Positions 1 through 7,373 of a stretch of DNA of 7,373 bases are shown one piece after another (within the stretch, counting starts at the first letter, position 1; each line of letters opens with the position of its first letter). The notes beneath the pieces are model-generated. The model had not been told where the DNA came from and did not search any database. It saw nothing but the letters and a program-made list of their open reading frames with translations. Made by a program: the position numbers and the translations under genes. Source of the DNA: Gammaproteobacteria bacterium (GTDB taxonomy: Bacteria; Pseudomonadota; Gammaproteobacteria; Poriferisulfidales; GCA-002705445); contig NZYO01000020.1 of assembly GCA_002702235.1 (NCBI GenBank), positions 9,954 through 17,326 of the forward strand, given 5' to 3'.

Positions 1-1356
1 TCTATTCTAACAAATGTTGGATTAAGCTTCAAAGATATGTCCAGTTTTTCTATTGGGAGCCAGTATATACAAATTATTGTAAGTCTCTCTAAAAGATCAC
101 CACAGGGATTTGTGGATAAAGTTGTCACACCTTTACTGAATTTAAATTTTAGTAATTATGGTCAAAGGGATAGGAGTGAAAAAGAAATTACAAACAATAT
201 AAGACAAAGAATTGCTAGCTTAACTGGTATTCAACGCTTTTCTGTAAAAAAGGCTTCAGGTGGCCCAAGTGGTTCAGATATTATAATTGGGGTGGTAGGA
301 CCTGATAGTAAAGAGCTTACAAAATATGCTAAAGAAATTCATAGATTTTTAAGTTCTATCGACGGAATAAAGGATGCAGAGCATGATCAAGACCCAGGCA
401 AAATTGAATTTAAATATGAGCTTAATCAAAGAGGAAAAGAGTTAGGATTAACTCAAAGACAAATAGCAAATGCAGTTAGAACAGGCTATTTAGGTTTAGA
501 AGTTTCAAAAGTTAATTTGAGTGGTGAGAGAAGTTCTGTAAGATTAATTTATCCAGATAAGTTTAGAAAAGATGCAAGCAAGATTTTTGAATTGCCAATT
601 GTCTTAGAGGATGGAAAGACTTTATATCTAACAGAAATAGCAAACGTGACCATAGATAGAGGCTTGAGTACCATTAGAAGAAGAGATGGTCAAAGATTGG
701 CAAAAATAAGCGCCGATGTTGATCCAAAGAAGATAACGCCAACCGAAGTGACAAAAATTATTGATAAAAAATATAAGAAGGAATTCGAAATATCGAATTA
801 TGATTATTATTATCTCGGCCAAAAGAAAAGAAGTAGGGAAAATTTTGCAAATATGAAAAAAGCTGCATATATCTCTCTAGCAATAATATTTTTTATATTA
901 ACATTTTTATTTAAAACTTTATTAGAGCCTTTAATTGTTTTATTTTCAATTCCTTTTGCAGTTGTGGGGGTAATACTTGGCCATCTATTTTTTGGGTACA
1001 ATTTACAATTTTTATCAGTAATTGGGCTTCTTGCTCTCATTGGCATAGTTGTAAATGACTCGCTTATTTTGATTGATTTCTTAAAAAAATTACGCGAAAA
1101 AGGATTATCAAAAGTAGAAGCAGTCATTCAATCATGTGAGGTAAGAGCTAGACCAATTATACTTACGTCCGTCACTACTTTCTTAGGAATATCACCCTTA
1201 ATATTTTTTGCAACTGGGCAGACAAAGTTTTTGTCTCCAATGGCTGTAAGTTTAGGATTTGGACTATTGTTTGCAACTATTTTAATTTTACTTGTATTAC
1301 CTTGTTTTTATTTAATAGTTGATGATTTAAAAGAGAAAATTTTAAACAAAATTTAA
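1..1356 (+). CDS. RND-family efflux permease, C-terminal part (5' end outside window)
   Basis: The reading frame is open from base 1 with no stop upstream of the first ATG (37), so this is the end of a longer gene; 451 codons are visible, against about 1000 or more for a full RND permease. The first ~260 residues are hydrophilic and match the second periplasmic loop (porter/docking region). Five hydrophobic helices follow, as expected for TM8-TM12. Family hallmarks are [13 protein letters not shown] at about residues 348-360 (TM10, where AcrB-type pumps have a conserved polar/charged segment) and the motif [20 protein letters not shown] at about 381-400 (TM11). These proteins are proton-driven trimeric inner-membrane exporters working with a periplasmic adaptor and an outer-membrane channel. 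The adaptor gene may lie upstream, outside the window. The substrate cannot be told from this half. The gene ends convergently, 6 bases from hppA. Family assignment is firm; subfamily (HAE-like rather than heavy-metal type) is inference. Confidence 0.93.
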   Translation, partial: SILTNVGLSFKDMSSFSIGSQYIQIIVSLSKRSPQGFVDKVVTPLLNLNFSNYGQRDRSEKEITNNIRQRIASLTGIQRFSVKKASGGPSGSDIIIGVVGPDSKELTKYAKEIHRFLSSIDGIKDAEHDQDPGKIEFKYELNQRGKELGLTQRQIANAVRTGYLGLEVSKVNLSGERSSVRLIYPDKFRKDASKIFELPIVLEDGKTLYLTEIANVTIDRGLSTIRRRDGQRLAKISADVDPKKITPTEVTKIIDKKYKKEFEISNYDYYYLGQKKRSRENFANMKKAAYISLAIIFFILTFLFKTLLEPLIVLFSIPFAVVGVILGHLFFGYNLQFLSVIGLLALIGIVVNDSLILIDFLKKLREKGLSKVEAVIQSCEVRARPIILTSVTTFLGISPLIFFATGQTKFLSPMAVSLGFGLLFATILILLVLPCFYLIVDDLKEKILNKI

Positions 1357-1364
1357 TAAATTTT
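1348..1364. terminator. Possible bidirectional A/T hairpin between convergent genes
   Basis: A perfect 7-base inverted repeat, AAAATTT (1348-1354) and AAATTTT (1358-1364), with a 3-base loop, spans the stop codons of both convergent genes (TAA 1354-1356 on plus, TAA complementary to 1363-1365 on minus). It is the only obvious symmetrical element at this junction and could act in both directions. The stem is purely A/T and therefore weak, and such repeats arise by chance in AT-rich DNA, so terminator function is only a suggestion. Confidence 0.22.
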
Positions 1365-3354
1365 ACAATAGTGGGGCGATTACTAGACTTACTATTGCCA
1401 TAACATTTATAAGAATATTCATAGAAGGACCTGATGTATCTTTAAATGGATCTCCAACTGTGTCGCCAACTACAGCAGCTTTATGAGCTTCCGAACCTTT
1501 GCCACCAAAATTACCTTTTTCAATATATTTTTTTGCATTATCCCAAGCTCCTCCTGCGTTAGCCATAGTTAAAGCTAACATTACGCAACTTAATAACGCG
1601 CCCCCTAAAACACCTCCTAACGTTTCAGGTCCAAGAGAGAAACCTACAATAATCGGTAAAGCTACAGCAGACGCACCAGGAAGAATCATCTTTTTAAGTG
1701 CGGCTGAAGTTGCAATATCAACACATTTAACAGTGTCAGGTTCAGCTTTACCCTCTAAAAGCCCAGGAATTTCTTTAAATTGCCTTCTAATTTCTTTTAT
1801 CATTTCAAATGCTGCATCACCGACTGCAGTCATGGTAAGAGCAGCAATAAAATATGGAAAAACTCCGCCAATAAATAATCCAATTAAGACATAGGGATTA
1901 TTTAAGCTTAGATCTAAATTACTACCATGATGGGAACTAACTTCAGCAATATACGCTGTAATTATCGCCAGCGCGGCAAGAGCAGCTGCGCCAATCGCAA
2001 AACCCTTTCCAATTGCAGCAGTAGTATTTCCTACTTCATCAAGATTATCTGTAATTTTTCTAGTTTCTTCACCTAAGTCTGCCATTTCAGCTATACCTCC
2101 AGCATTATCTGCAATTGGACCATATGCATCTATAGCCATTGTCATACCAACAGTGGCCAACATACCAACCGCTGCTATACCAACTCCATATAAGCCTGTA
2201 AAGGCATTTGAAACGAAAATGATAATAACAATGGTAAGAATAGGCACTACTACGGAAACCATTCCCACTGATAAGCCTTTAATTAATACTGTTGCGGAAC
2301 CGGTTTCGGCAGATTTTGCAATTTCTGATACTGGTTTGCCAGCAGTAAAGTACTCTGTAACAAGGCCAATGATCATACCACCTAAAGCCCCAGCAATGAT
2401 TGAGTACCAAATTCCTATTTCTAAACTGAAACTTTTTACAAGAAAATATGATGCTACTATAAATGCTAATGCTGAACTTAATGTTCCAAACCTTAGAGAG
2501 GAGCTTGGATCGGTAAAAGAGTTACTTACGATTTTCACAAAGACAATACCTGCGAATGAACATAAAAGTCCTACTGACGCCAACATTAATGGTATGAACA
2601 TCATCTCTTCAGTTGGATAATCTGAACCTAATGAGGAAGCAATTGCAATTGTCGCAATGATTGCGCCACAATATGATTCAAATATATCTGAACCCATCCC
2701 AGTTACATCACCAACGTTATCACCGACGTTATCAGCAATAACACCTGGATTTCTTGGATCGTCTTCAGGAATACCTGCTTCAACTTTTCCAACAAGATCT
2801 GCTCCAACGTCAGCACTTTTTGTAAAAATTCCGCCGCCAACTCTTGAAAATAAAGCAACTGATGACGCACCCATCCCAAATCCATGTATGATATGAGCAG
2901 TTGAAGGGTCTTCTCCAAAGAAAATATATAAAATTCCTAAACCTAAAACCCCTAGAGCTGCAACACTCATACCCATAATCGCACCACCAAAAAATGAAAT
3001 GTTAAGAGCGTCTGAGAGACCATTTATATGTGCTGCTTGAGTAGTTCTAGAATTTGCTTTTGTTGCGGTGTACATTCCAAAGAAACCAGCTAAAGCAGAA
3101 CAAAAAGCGCCAAGAAGAAAAGCGAACATTGTATTTGGGCCTAAATTTGAAAAAAATATTAATATCGCAACAATGGCCACAAACATAAAAAGTATTGAGT
3201 ATTCTCGCTTAATAAATGTCATGGCACCTAGATGAATTTTATTAGAAATATCCTCAATTTTTCCAGAACCGGAGTCTTTTGTTAGAACTAAAATAAATAG
3301 GCCTACAGCTATAAAAATGCCTAATATTCCAGCATATATTGGTATAAATTCCAT
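1363..3354 (-). CDS. hppA: Membrane-bound ion-translocating pyrophosphatase (K+-dependent type)
   Basis: Complete 663-residue integral membrane pyrophosphatase, typical in length for prokaryotic members. It hydrolyses cytoplasmic pyrophosphate and uses the energy to pump H+ and/or Na+ out of the cell. Substrate-site motifs are all present: [13 protein letters not shown] at 182-194, [12 protein letters not shown] at 208-219, and DTVGDPFKD at 631-639 with the late lysine K638. The determinant of K+ dependence reads [10 protein letters not shown] with alanine at 446 and glycine at 449, as in K+-dependent plant-type enzymes; K+-independent enzymes have lysine at the first of these positions. A glutamate, E226, follows D223 by three residues (DIFES), the arrangement of the Thermotoga Na+ pump rather than of plant H+ pumps. 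The start is ATG at 3354-3352, because an AAGGAG lies 9 bases upstream; the in-frame TTG three codons earlier abuts that site. Transcribed divergently from mrdA. Family certain; pumped ion undecided. Confidence 0.97.
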   Translation of the reverse strand: MEFIPIYAGILGIFIAVGLFILVLTKDSGSGKIEDISNKIHLGAMTFIKREYSILFMFVAIVAILIFFSNLGPNTMFAFLLGAFCSALAGFFGMYTATKANSRTTQAAHINGLSDALNISFFGGAIMGMSVAALGVLGLGILYIFFGEDPSTAHIIHGFGMGASSVALFSRVGGGIFTKSADVGADLVGKVEAGIPEDDPRNPGVIADNVGDNVGDVTGMGSDIFESYCGAIIATIAIASSLGSDYPTEEMMFIPLMLASVGLLCSFAGIVFVKIVSNSFTDPSSSLRFGTLSSALAFIVASYFLVKSFSLEIGIWYSIIAGALGGMIIGLVTEYFTAGKPVSEIAKSAETGSATVLIKGLSVGMVSVVVPILTIVIIIFVSNAFTGLYGVGIAAVGMLATVGMTMAIDAYGPIADNAGGIAEMADLGEETRKITDNLDEVGNTTAAIGKGFAIGAAALAALAIITAYIAEVSSHHGSNLDLSLNNPYVLIGLFIGGVFPYFIAALTMTAVGDAAFEMIKEIRRQFKEIPGLLEGKAEPDTVKCVDIATSAALKKMILPGASAVALPIIVGFSLGPETLGGVLGGALLSCVMLALTMANAGGAWDNAKKYIEKGNFGGKGSEAHKAAVVGDTVGDPFKDTSGPSMNILINVMAIVSLVIAPLL

Positions 3355-3459
3355 AAGATACAACTCCTTATTCAGTGATATTTTCGAAGAGCGGCAATAA
3401 ATTTCTAAATATTTGCTTTCTAAGTTAAAATTAGTAAAAACTAGATTCTAATTTATATC
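3355..3459. promoter_or_regulatory. Divergent intergenic region, promoters of hppA and the mrdA operon
   Basis: This 105-base, very AT-rich gap is the only intergenic space of any size and separates two divergently transcribed units, so both promoters probably lie within it. I could not find a well-spaced pair of -35 and -10 hexamers good enough to place either promoter exactly. Loose matches exist (for example TTGCTT at 3413-3418 on plus) but lack a convincing partner at 16-18 bases. No operator-like palindrome or riboswitch stands out. Confidence 0.45.
3364..3369 (-). promoter_or_regulatory. Shine-Dalgarno of hppA
   Basis: The minus strand reads AAGGAG here, followed by 9 bases and then ATG (3354-3352). 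The spacing selects this ATG over the in-frame TTG at 3363-3361, which touches the site. It is the only canonical strong Shine-Dalgarno next to a gene start in the window; the plus-strand operon genes have weak or no such sequence. Confidence 0.75.
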
Positions 3460-5298
3460 ATGAGAAAATCAAGTTCGTCTTACAGTAATAGTCGTAACCA
3501 ACATACACAGGTTAATTTCCACCATAGATTCATGTTTTTGCTTGTCATTTTTGGATTATTTATTTCTGTGATATTTGGATTCCTTTACTATTACCAAATA
3601 TACGAGCATAAACATTACAACACTCTCTCTGAGACAAATCGAATTAAATACATTACCACTTTGCCAACTAGGGGCAATATTTATGATAGAAATGGAAAGT
3701 TATTAGCTAACAATTTACCCATGTATTCACTAGATATAAATATTGAGGATGTAAAGAACTCAGACCAATTAATATCTTTGTTAAAAAAGCATATCAAAAT
3801 AAGTAATAAAGAAATCGAAAAATTTAATGATAGAAAGAAAAAGTCAAAAGCAAAAATCGTAACACTAAAAAATCATCTTACAGATTCTGAAGTGGCAGAA
3901 TTGTTGGCAGTAAGACATAATTATAGTGGTTTTCAAATAAGTGGAAGTCTTCTACGTAATTATAATTATAGTAAAGAAATGTCACATGTCCTTGGCACCG
4001 TAGGATATGTTGATGAGTCAGATATAGAAAACTATAAAGGTGATAAGTATCAAAATGCAAAGTTTGTTGGTAAAACGGGTTTAGAGAAATTCTATAATGA
4101 TCCTTTATATGGAAATCCAGGATTTGAAATTGTTGAAGTGGATGTAAAAGGTAGGCATTTAAGAAGAATTGATCAAAAAAAAGCATTAGTGGGAGACGAT
4201 TTATCTATCACAATTGATGCAAATTTACAGAGTTTTGCTTATGAGGAGATGAAAAATTATAAAGGTGCTATTGTTGCTTTAAATCCAAAAAATGGAGAAA
4301 TCCTAACACTTTTAAGTATGCCTGCTTTTCCATCTAATAGTATTTTATGGAAAAATAAAGACATAGAAAAAAACGAAGACATTAGCTCCAGCCCTCTTTT
4401 TAATAGAGCAACAAATGGTTTATACTCACCAGCTTCGACAATAAAGCCTTTATTAGGACTTTTATCGCTTCAAGAAAAAAAAAATCCTTATCGCATGATG
4501 TATGCAGGCCCTCATTTCTCTTTACCTAATTCTGAAAGGAAATATAGAGATTGGAAAAAAGAAGGGCATGGGTATGTTGATTTGAACAGAGCGATAGTTC
4601 AATCGTGCGATGTCTACTTTTATCAGTTAGCCTATGATATTGGAATTGATAAAATAAGTAATTTCCTTCAGCAATTTTTTATAGGACAAAAAACTGGTGT
4701 TGATATGCCAACAGAAGCATCAGGAATCAATCCAAGTAAAGAGTGGAAAATGAAAAATATAGGTTATTCTTGGACTCATGGTGAGACAGTTATTACTGGA
4801 ATTGGCCAAGGATATATGCTCACAACACCCTTACAAATGGCTTTCTTTACAAGTATCATCGCAAATAAAGGCGAAGTAAATAGACCGAGTTTAATTTTGA
4901 ATAAAAAAGTTAATAATGAGAGCTTATCTGAAATGATAAATACTTCAGGCCTTTTAGAGAGTGATTGGGATTATATAATTGACTCCATGTATGACGTTGT
5001 AAATGAGCAGAACGGGACTGCGTATTGGAGTATTAGAAATAAAAAAAATAATATTGCTGGCAAGACTGGTACAGTGCAAGTTTACGAGTTGCCACAAGAT
5101 ATTGATCGTGACGATATAGAAGATGTTCCAGTGAATTTAAAAGATCATTCTTTATTTGTTGGATTCGCTCCTGTTGATAATCCAGAAATAGTTGTAGCAG
5201 CGGTTGTTGAAAATGTAGGTGGTGGAAGTAAGTATGCTGCACCAATTGCCATGAAAATTATAAACAAATATTTTAAGTTAAATGCTGAGACACAATAG
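3460..5298 (+). CDS. mrdA: Penicillin-binding protein 2, elongasome DD-transpeptidase
   Basis: 612 residues (E. coli PBP2: 633). This class B PBP cross-links new peptidoglycan during cell elongation as the partner of RodA, anchored in the inner membrane with its catalytic domain in the periplasm. Order: basic, Ser/Asn-rich cytoplasmic tail (1-24); one membrane helix (about 25-46); PBP dimerisation/pedestal domain with the signature PTRGNIYDRNG at 69-79; transpeptidase domain from about 250. The catalytic motifs are S326-T-I-K329, S382-C-D384 (E. coli has SAD) and K535-T-G-T. The PBP2-specific YRDWKK at 362-367 and GIGQGY at 447-452 separate it from FtsI. The start is the only ATG before the membrane helix after an in-frame stop at 3442, apart from Met25, which would remove the cytoplasmic tail; no clear Shine-Dalgarno precedes it. 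First gene of the operon; its end overlaps mrdB by 17 bases. An A10 run at 4475-4484 does not break the frame. Possible Zn-ligand residues are treated in the findings. Confidence 0.97.
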   Translation: MRKSSSSYSNSRNQHTQVNFHHRFMFLLVIFGLFISVIFGFLYYYQIYEHKHYNTLSETNRIKYITTLPTRGNIYDRNGKLLANNLPMYSLDINIEDVKNSDQLISLLKKHIKISNKEIEKFNDRKKKSKAKIVTLKNHLTDSEVAELLAVRHNYSGFQISGSLLRNYNYSKEMSHVLGTVGYVDESDIENYKGDKYQNAKFVGKTGLEKFYNDPLYGNPGFEIVEVDVKGRHLRRIDQKKALVGDDLSITIDANLQSFAYEEMKNYKGAIVALNPKNGEILTLLSMPAFPSNSILWKNKDIEKNEDISSSPLFNRATNGLYSPASTIKPLLGLLSLQEKKNPYRMMYAGPHFSLPNSERKYRDWKKEGHGYVDLNRAIVQSCDVYFYQLAYDIGIDKISNFLQQFFIGQKTGVDMPTEASGINPSKEWKMKNIGYSWTHGETVITGIGQGYMLTTPLQMAFFTSIIANKGEVNRPSLILNKKVNNESLSEMINTSGLLESDWDYIIDSMYDVVNEQNGTAYWSIRNKKNNIAGKTGTVQVYELPQDIDRDDIEDVPVNLKDHSLFVGFAPVDNPEIVVAAVVENVGGGSKYAAPIAMKIINKYFKLNAETQ

Positions 5299-6370
5299 TA
5301 AAAATTTTGGTGAAATAGTTCCAGACTTTACATTGTTTCTTACAATTTGTATTACTTTATTATACGGTACCATCATACTTTATAGCGCTTCTAATAATGA
5401 TACCTCTATTATTTTTTCTCACTTAGCAAAAATATTTTTAGGTTTGATAATCATGATTGTTATCAGTAAGGTAAATATAAATTTAATAATTACATCTTCT
5501 CCTTATATATATGCTTTATCTCTATTTTTTTTATTCTTAGTTTTTCTTTCTGGAACAGACGTTAAAGGGGCTTCTAGATGGATTTCTTTATTTGGTTTTA
5601 ACTTTCAGCCGTCAGAAATTCTAAAAATTTCTTTGCCTATGATTTTGTGCTGGTATGTAAGTATTGTAGCTGATGATAAAAAGAGATTTCTTCATTTAAT
5701 AGTATTATTAATTATAACTTTTCTTCCAATATTATTTGTAATTAGACAACCAGATTTAGGAATGTCAACTATTGCGCTTATGTGTGCATTAATTACATTA
5801 TTTCTAAGTTACTTTAATCTTCAAAATATTATAATTCTTTTAACATTATTTCTAACATCAATCCCATTAGTATGGAAATACTTTTTGCTTGATTATCAAA
5901 AGAGTAGAATTTTAACAATGCTTGATCCAAGTAGTGATCCTCTTGGTTCTGGTTGGAATATTATTCAATCAAAAATAGCAATCGGTTCCGGTGGATTTTT
6001 TGGAAAAGGATTATTTAATGGAACTCAAACTAAACTAGAATTTCTACCCGAAAGAAGTAATGATTTTATTTTTGCAGTTTTGTCTGAGGAATTAGGCTTT
6101 ATTGGTGTTTTACTTCTATTTATATTGTATTTAATAATAATTTATAGATGTTTTTTAATCACACAAAAAACAAAAAATAATTATGGAAAAATTTTATCAG
6201 GTAGTTTGCTTTTAATATTCATAATGTTATTTACAATAAATATAGGCATGTGCATCGGCTTATTTCCAGTTGTTGGTATAACTCTTCCTTTAATAAGCCA
6301 AGGGGGTAGTTCTATCGTTACTACTCTTGCTTTGTTTGGTGTGATCATGTCAGTTGGACATAAAAGTTAA
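5282..6370 (+). CDS. mrdB: RodA, SEDS peptidoglycan glycosyltransferase
   Basis: 362 residues (E. coli RodA: 370), highly hydrophobic with about ten membrane helices. RodA polymerises lipid II into glycan strands in the Rod/elongasome complex and is activated by PBP2. Recognisable blocks are GASRWI (96-101), FQPSEILK (108-115), RQPDLG (155-160), DYQKSRILTMLDP (204-216), the QSKIAIGSGG-GKG region (229-243), and EFLPERSNDFIFAVLSEELG (253-272), which includes the catalytic aspartate D261 (equivalent to E. coli D262). The C-terminal signature reads PLISQGGSS (335-343), where E. coli RodA has PLVSYGGSA. The ATG at 5282 lies inside the end of mrdA, with a 17-base overlap in another frame, which suggests translational coupling; the preceding Shine-Dalgarno is weak. 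The adjacent mrdA and the PERxxDFIF block support RodA over the division paralogue FtsW. Confidence 0.96.
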   Translation: MLRHNSKNFGEIVPDFTLFLTICITLLYGTIILYSASNNDTSIIFSHLAKIFLGLIIMIVISKVNINLIITSSPYIYALSLFFLFLVFLSGTDVKGASRWISLFGFNFQPSEILKISLPMILCWYVSIVADDKKRFLHLIVLLIITFLPILFVIRQPDLGMSTIALMCALITLFLSYFNLQNIIILLTLFLTSIPLVWKYFLLDYQKSRILTMLDPSSDPLGSGWNIIQSKIAIGSGGFFGKGLFNGTQTKLEFLPERSNDFIFAVLSEELGFIGVLLLFILYLIIIYRCFLITQKTKNNYGKILSGSLLLIFIMLFTINIGMCIGLFPVVGITLPLISQGGSSIVTTLALFGVIMSVGHKS

Positions 6371-6371
6371 A

Positions 6372-7340
6372 ATGAAATATTTACTTATTTTTACAATTAT
6401 ATTTTTTAGCAATTTGTATGCAGAAAGTTTAAAAAATAAATATCTTTCAGGTCTAAATGAATTCATTAATACTGTAAAAGAAAAAAGTCAATATGATGAA
6501 GAATATATTAAAGAAGTTTCTAGGTATATGATTTTTGAACCAAAAGTAATAAAGTTAATAAATTCACCAGCTGAAAAAAAATCTTATAGCTTCTACCAAA
6601 GACTTTTTATAAGTGATAAAAGAATTAAAGACGGGAAAAATTTTTTAAAAGTACATAAAAAAATACTAAATAAGGTTGAGAAAAAATATGGTATTCCATC
6701 AGAAATTATTGTGTCTATAATTGGAATTGAGACATCATATGGTCAGAACTTTGGTAGCTTTAATGCAATACAATCTCTATCTACACTTGCATTTTCATAC
6801 GAAAAAAGAAAAAAATTTTTCCTAAAAGAACTTAACAGCATACTTGAACTTATTAGAACACAAAATTTAGACATACGAAAAATCGAAGGCTCTTATGCTG
6901 GTGCCTTAGGTATGCCGCAATTTATGCCGTCAAGCTATATTCACTACGCGGTTGACTTTGATAACGATGGTAAAATTGATCTTTGGAATAGCATCCCCGA
7001 TATTGTGGCAAGTGTTGCAAACTATCTTAAATCTCATGGTTGGAATTACAATGAGCCCGCGAGATCCTTCGTTAATTACCCAAGTCAATTTGTATCAAAT
7101 AAATTTGATAAACATAACGACAGAAAGTTTATTAAGGTTAACATCAATAAAATTCAAAATAAATTCAATTTAAGAAAAGGTCTTGAAACAAAAAGAGATT
7201 ATATGGTTCTTTTAGATAAGCCAACAAAAAAATATTATATTGGACATAATAATTTTTATGTTATCACGAGGTATAATAGAAGTGTTTTATATGCAGATGC
7301 AGTGTTAGATTTAAGCGAAAAAATAAATGAAAAAAAATAG
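6372..7340 (+). CDS. mltB: MltB-family lytic murein transglycosylase
   Basis: 322 residues from the ATG at 6372, one base after the rodA stop. This start gives an N-terminal signal peptide (about 1-17, ending LYA before ES); the in-frame TTG at 6354 would place DIKVK ahead of it and lies inside rodA. The enzyme cleaves glycan strands in the periplasm, forming 1,6-anhydro-muropeptides. The SLT_2/MltB fold is shown by IGIETSYG with catalytic glutamate E120, GSYAGALGMPQFMPSSY at 173-189, an EF-hand-like loop DFDNDGKIDLW at 195-205 (E. coli Slt35 binds calcium there), SVANYLKSHGW at about 214-224, and FYVITRYNRSVLYA at 295-308. E. coli MltB (361 residues) is an outer-membrane lipoprotein, but no lipobox cysteine is present here, so the protein is predicted to be soluble or released. 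Its position behind mrdA-mrdB suggests co-expression with the elongation synthase. The family call is firm. Confidence 0.95.
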   Translation: MKYLLIFTIIFFSNLYAESLKNKYLSGLNEFINTVKEKSQYDEEYIKEVSRYMIFEPKVIKLINSPAEKKSYSFYQRLFISDKRIKDGKNFLKVHKKILNKVEKKYGIPSEIIVSIIGIETSYGQNFGSFNAIQSLSTLAFSYEKRKKFFLKELNSILELIRTQNLDIRKIEGSYAGALGMPQFMPSSYIHYAVDFDNDGKIDLWNSIPDIVASVANYLKSHGWNYNEPARSFVNYPSQFVSNKFDKHNDRKFIKVNINKIQNKFNLRKGLETKRDYMVLLDKPTKKYYIGHNNFYVITRYNRSVLYADAVLDLSEKINEKK

Positions 7341-7373
7341 TCTAATTTTATTCCTTTTTATTTTTTTTATAAA
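7327..7373 (+). CDS. Start of a further exported protein (truncated by window edge)
   Basis: An ATG at 7327-7329, in a different frame and overlapping the end of mltB by 14 bases, opens a frame that stays open to the window edge. The 15 full codons read MKKNSLILFLFIFFI, a short basic start followed by a run of hydrophobic residues, as in a signal peptide or lipoprotein leader. The overlap matches the packing of the preceding genes, which supports a real gene. Product unknown: in many gammaproteobacteria rlpA (a lipoprotein) and dacA (exported PBP5) follow mrdB, so either is a reasonable guess from context, but nothing visible in the sequence identifies it. Confidence 0.6.
   Translation, partial: MKKNSLILFLFIFFI

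Noticed and set aside
628..1127. Minus-strand open frames at 628-822 and 810-1127 antisense to the RND gene
   Set aside because: Shadow frames of a conserved RND transporter region, with low-complexity translations and no recognisable motif.
1499..2896. Three plus-strand open frames (1499-1894, 2153-2620, 2657-2896) antisense to hppA
   Set aside because: They lie wholly inside the strongly conserved hppA coding sequence; their proline-, threonine- and isoleucine-rich translations resemble no family and are by-products of the hppA codons.
2703..2918. Minus-strand open frame in an alternative frame within hppA
   Set aside because: Same strand as hppA but another frame, covering the conserved substrate-binding region; no independent coding evidence and not a frameshifted piece of the gene.
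3355..3363. TTG start three codons upstream for hppA
   Set aside because: It directly touches the AAGGAG site, leaving no spacer; the ATG at 3354 has a 9-base spacer.
3355..3459. Search for a riboswitch, small RNA or tRNA in the only sizeable intergenic region
   Set aside because: The region is 105 bases of simple AT-rich sequence with no clear stem-loop set, tRNA-like pattern or repeat.
4475..4484. A10 homopolymer in mrdA as a possible frameshift or slippage site
   Set aside because: The frame is intact on both sides and all PBP2 motifs are in one frame; long A runs are common in such AT-rich DNA.
3878..5245. Minus-strand open frames at 3878-4186 and 5033-5245 within mrdA
   Set aside because: Antisense shadows of PBP2 coding sequence, rich in His, Tyr, Leu and Gln as expected from reverse-reading AT-rich codons; no start context or homology is evident.
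6354..6371. TTG start of mltB overlapping the end of rodA
   Set aside because: It would add MDIKVK before a normal signal peptide; the ATG at 6372 directly gives a standard leader.
6952..7173. Plus-strand 73-codon open frame inside mltB
   Set aside because: Out-of-frame shadow over the EF-hand-like region, which is clearly coding in the mltB frame.

Overview
The window is a strongly AT-rich, gene-dense piece of what looks like a streamlined Gram-negative genome. It holds five genes plus the first codons of a sixth, almost no intergenic space, and no mobile elements, CRISPR arrays or RNA genes that I could recognise. A gammaproteobacterial-type mrdA-mrdB (PBP2-RodA) cluster followed by mltB, an RND exporter and a membrane pyrophosphatase, all at very low G+C, suggests a marine oligotrophic gammaproteobacterium (SAR86-like would fit). 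The lineage is inference from composition and gene order, not shown by a marker gene.

Layout: (1) 1-1356, plus strand: the C-terminal half of an RND-family inner-membrane efflux permease, cut by the left edge. (2) 1363-3354, minus strand, convergent with the RND gene and only 6 bases from it: hppA, a complete K+-dependent-type membrane-bound ion-translocating pyrophosphatase. (3) 3355-3459: a 105-base divergent intergenic region that must carry the promoters for hppA (leftward) and for the cell-wall operon (rightward). (4) 3460-7373, plus strand: a tightly packed cell-elongation operon, mrdA (PBP2 transpeptidase) - mrdB/rodA (SEDS glycosyltransferase) - mltB (lytic transglycosylase) - start of another exported protein. 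Successive genes overlap by 17 bases, lie 1 base apart, and overlap by 14 bases.

The operon couples peptidoglycan synthesis and cleavage. RodA polymerises lipid II into glycan strands, PBP2 cross-links them and activates RodA, and MltB cleaves glycan strands in the periplasm. The truncated last ORF starts with a signal-peptide-like sequence; from gene order in gammaproteobacteria it may be rlpA or dacA, but too little is visible to tell.

I do not see an undescribed system here. The points worth a second look are residue-level: the ion-specificity signature of the pyrophosphatase, a partly conserved zinc-ligand set in PBP2, an MltB without a lipobox, and an unusual residue in RodA's C-terminal signature.
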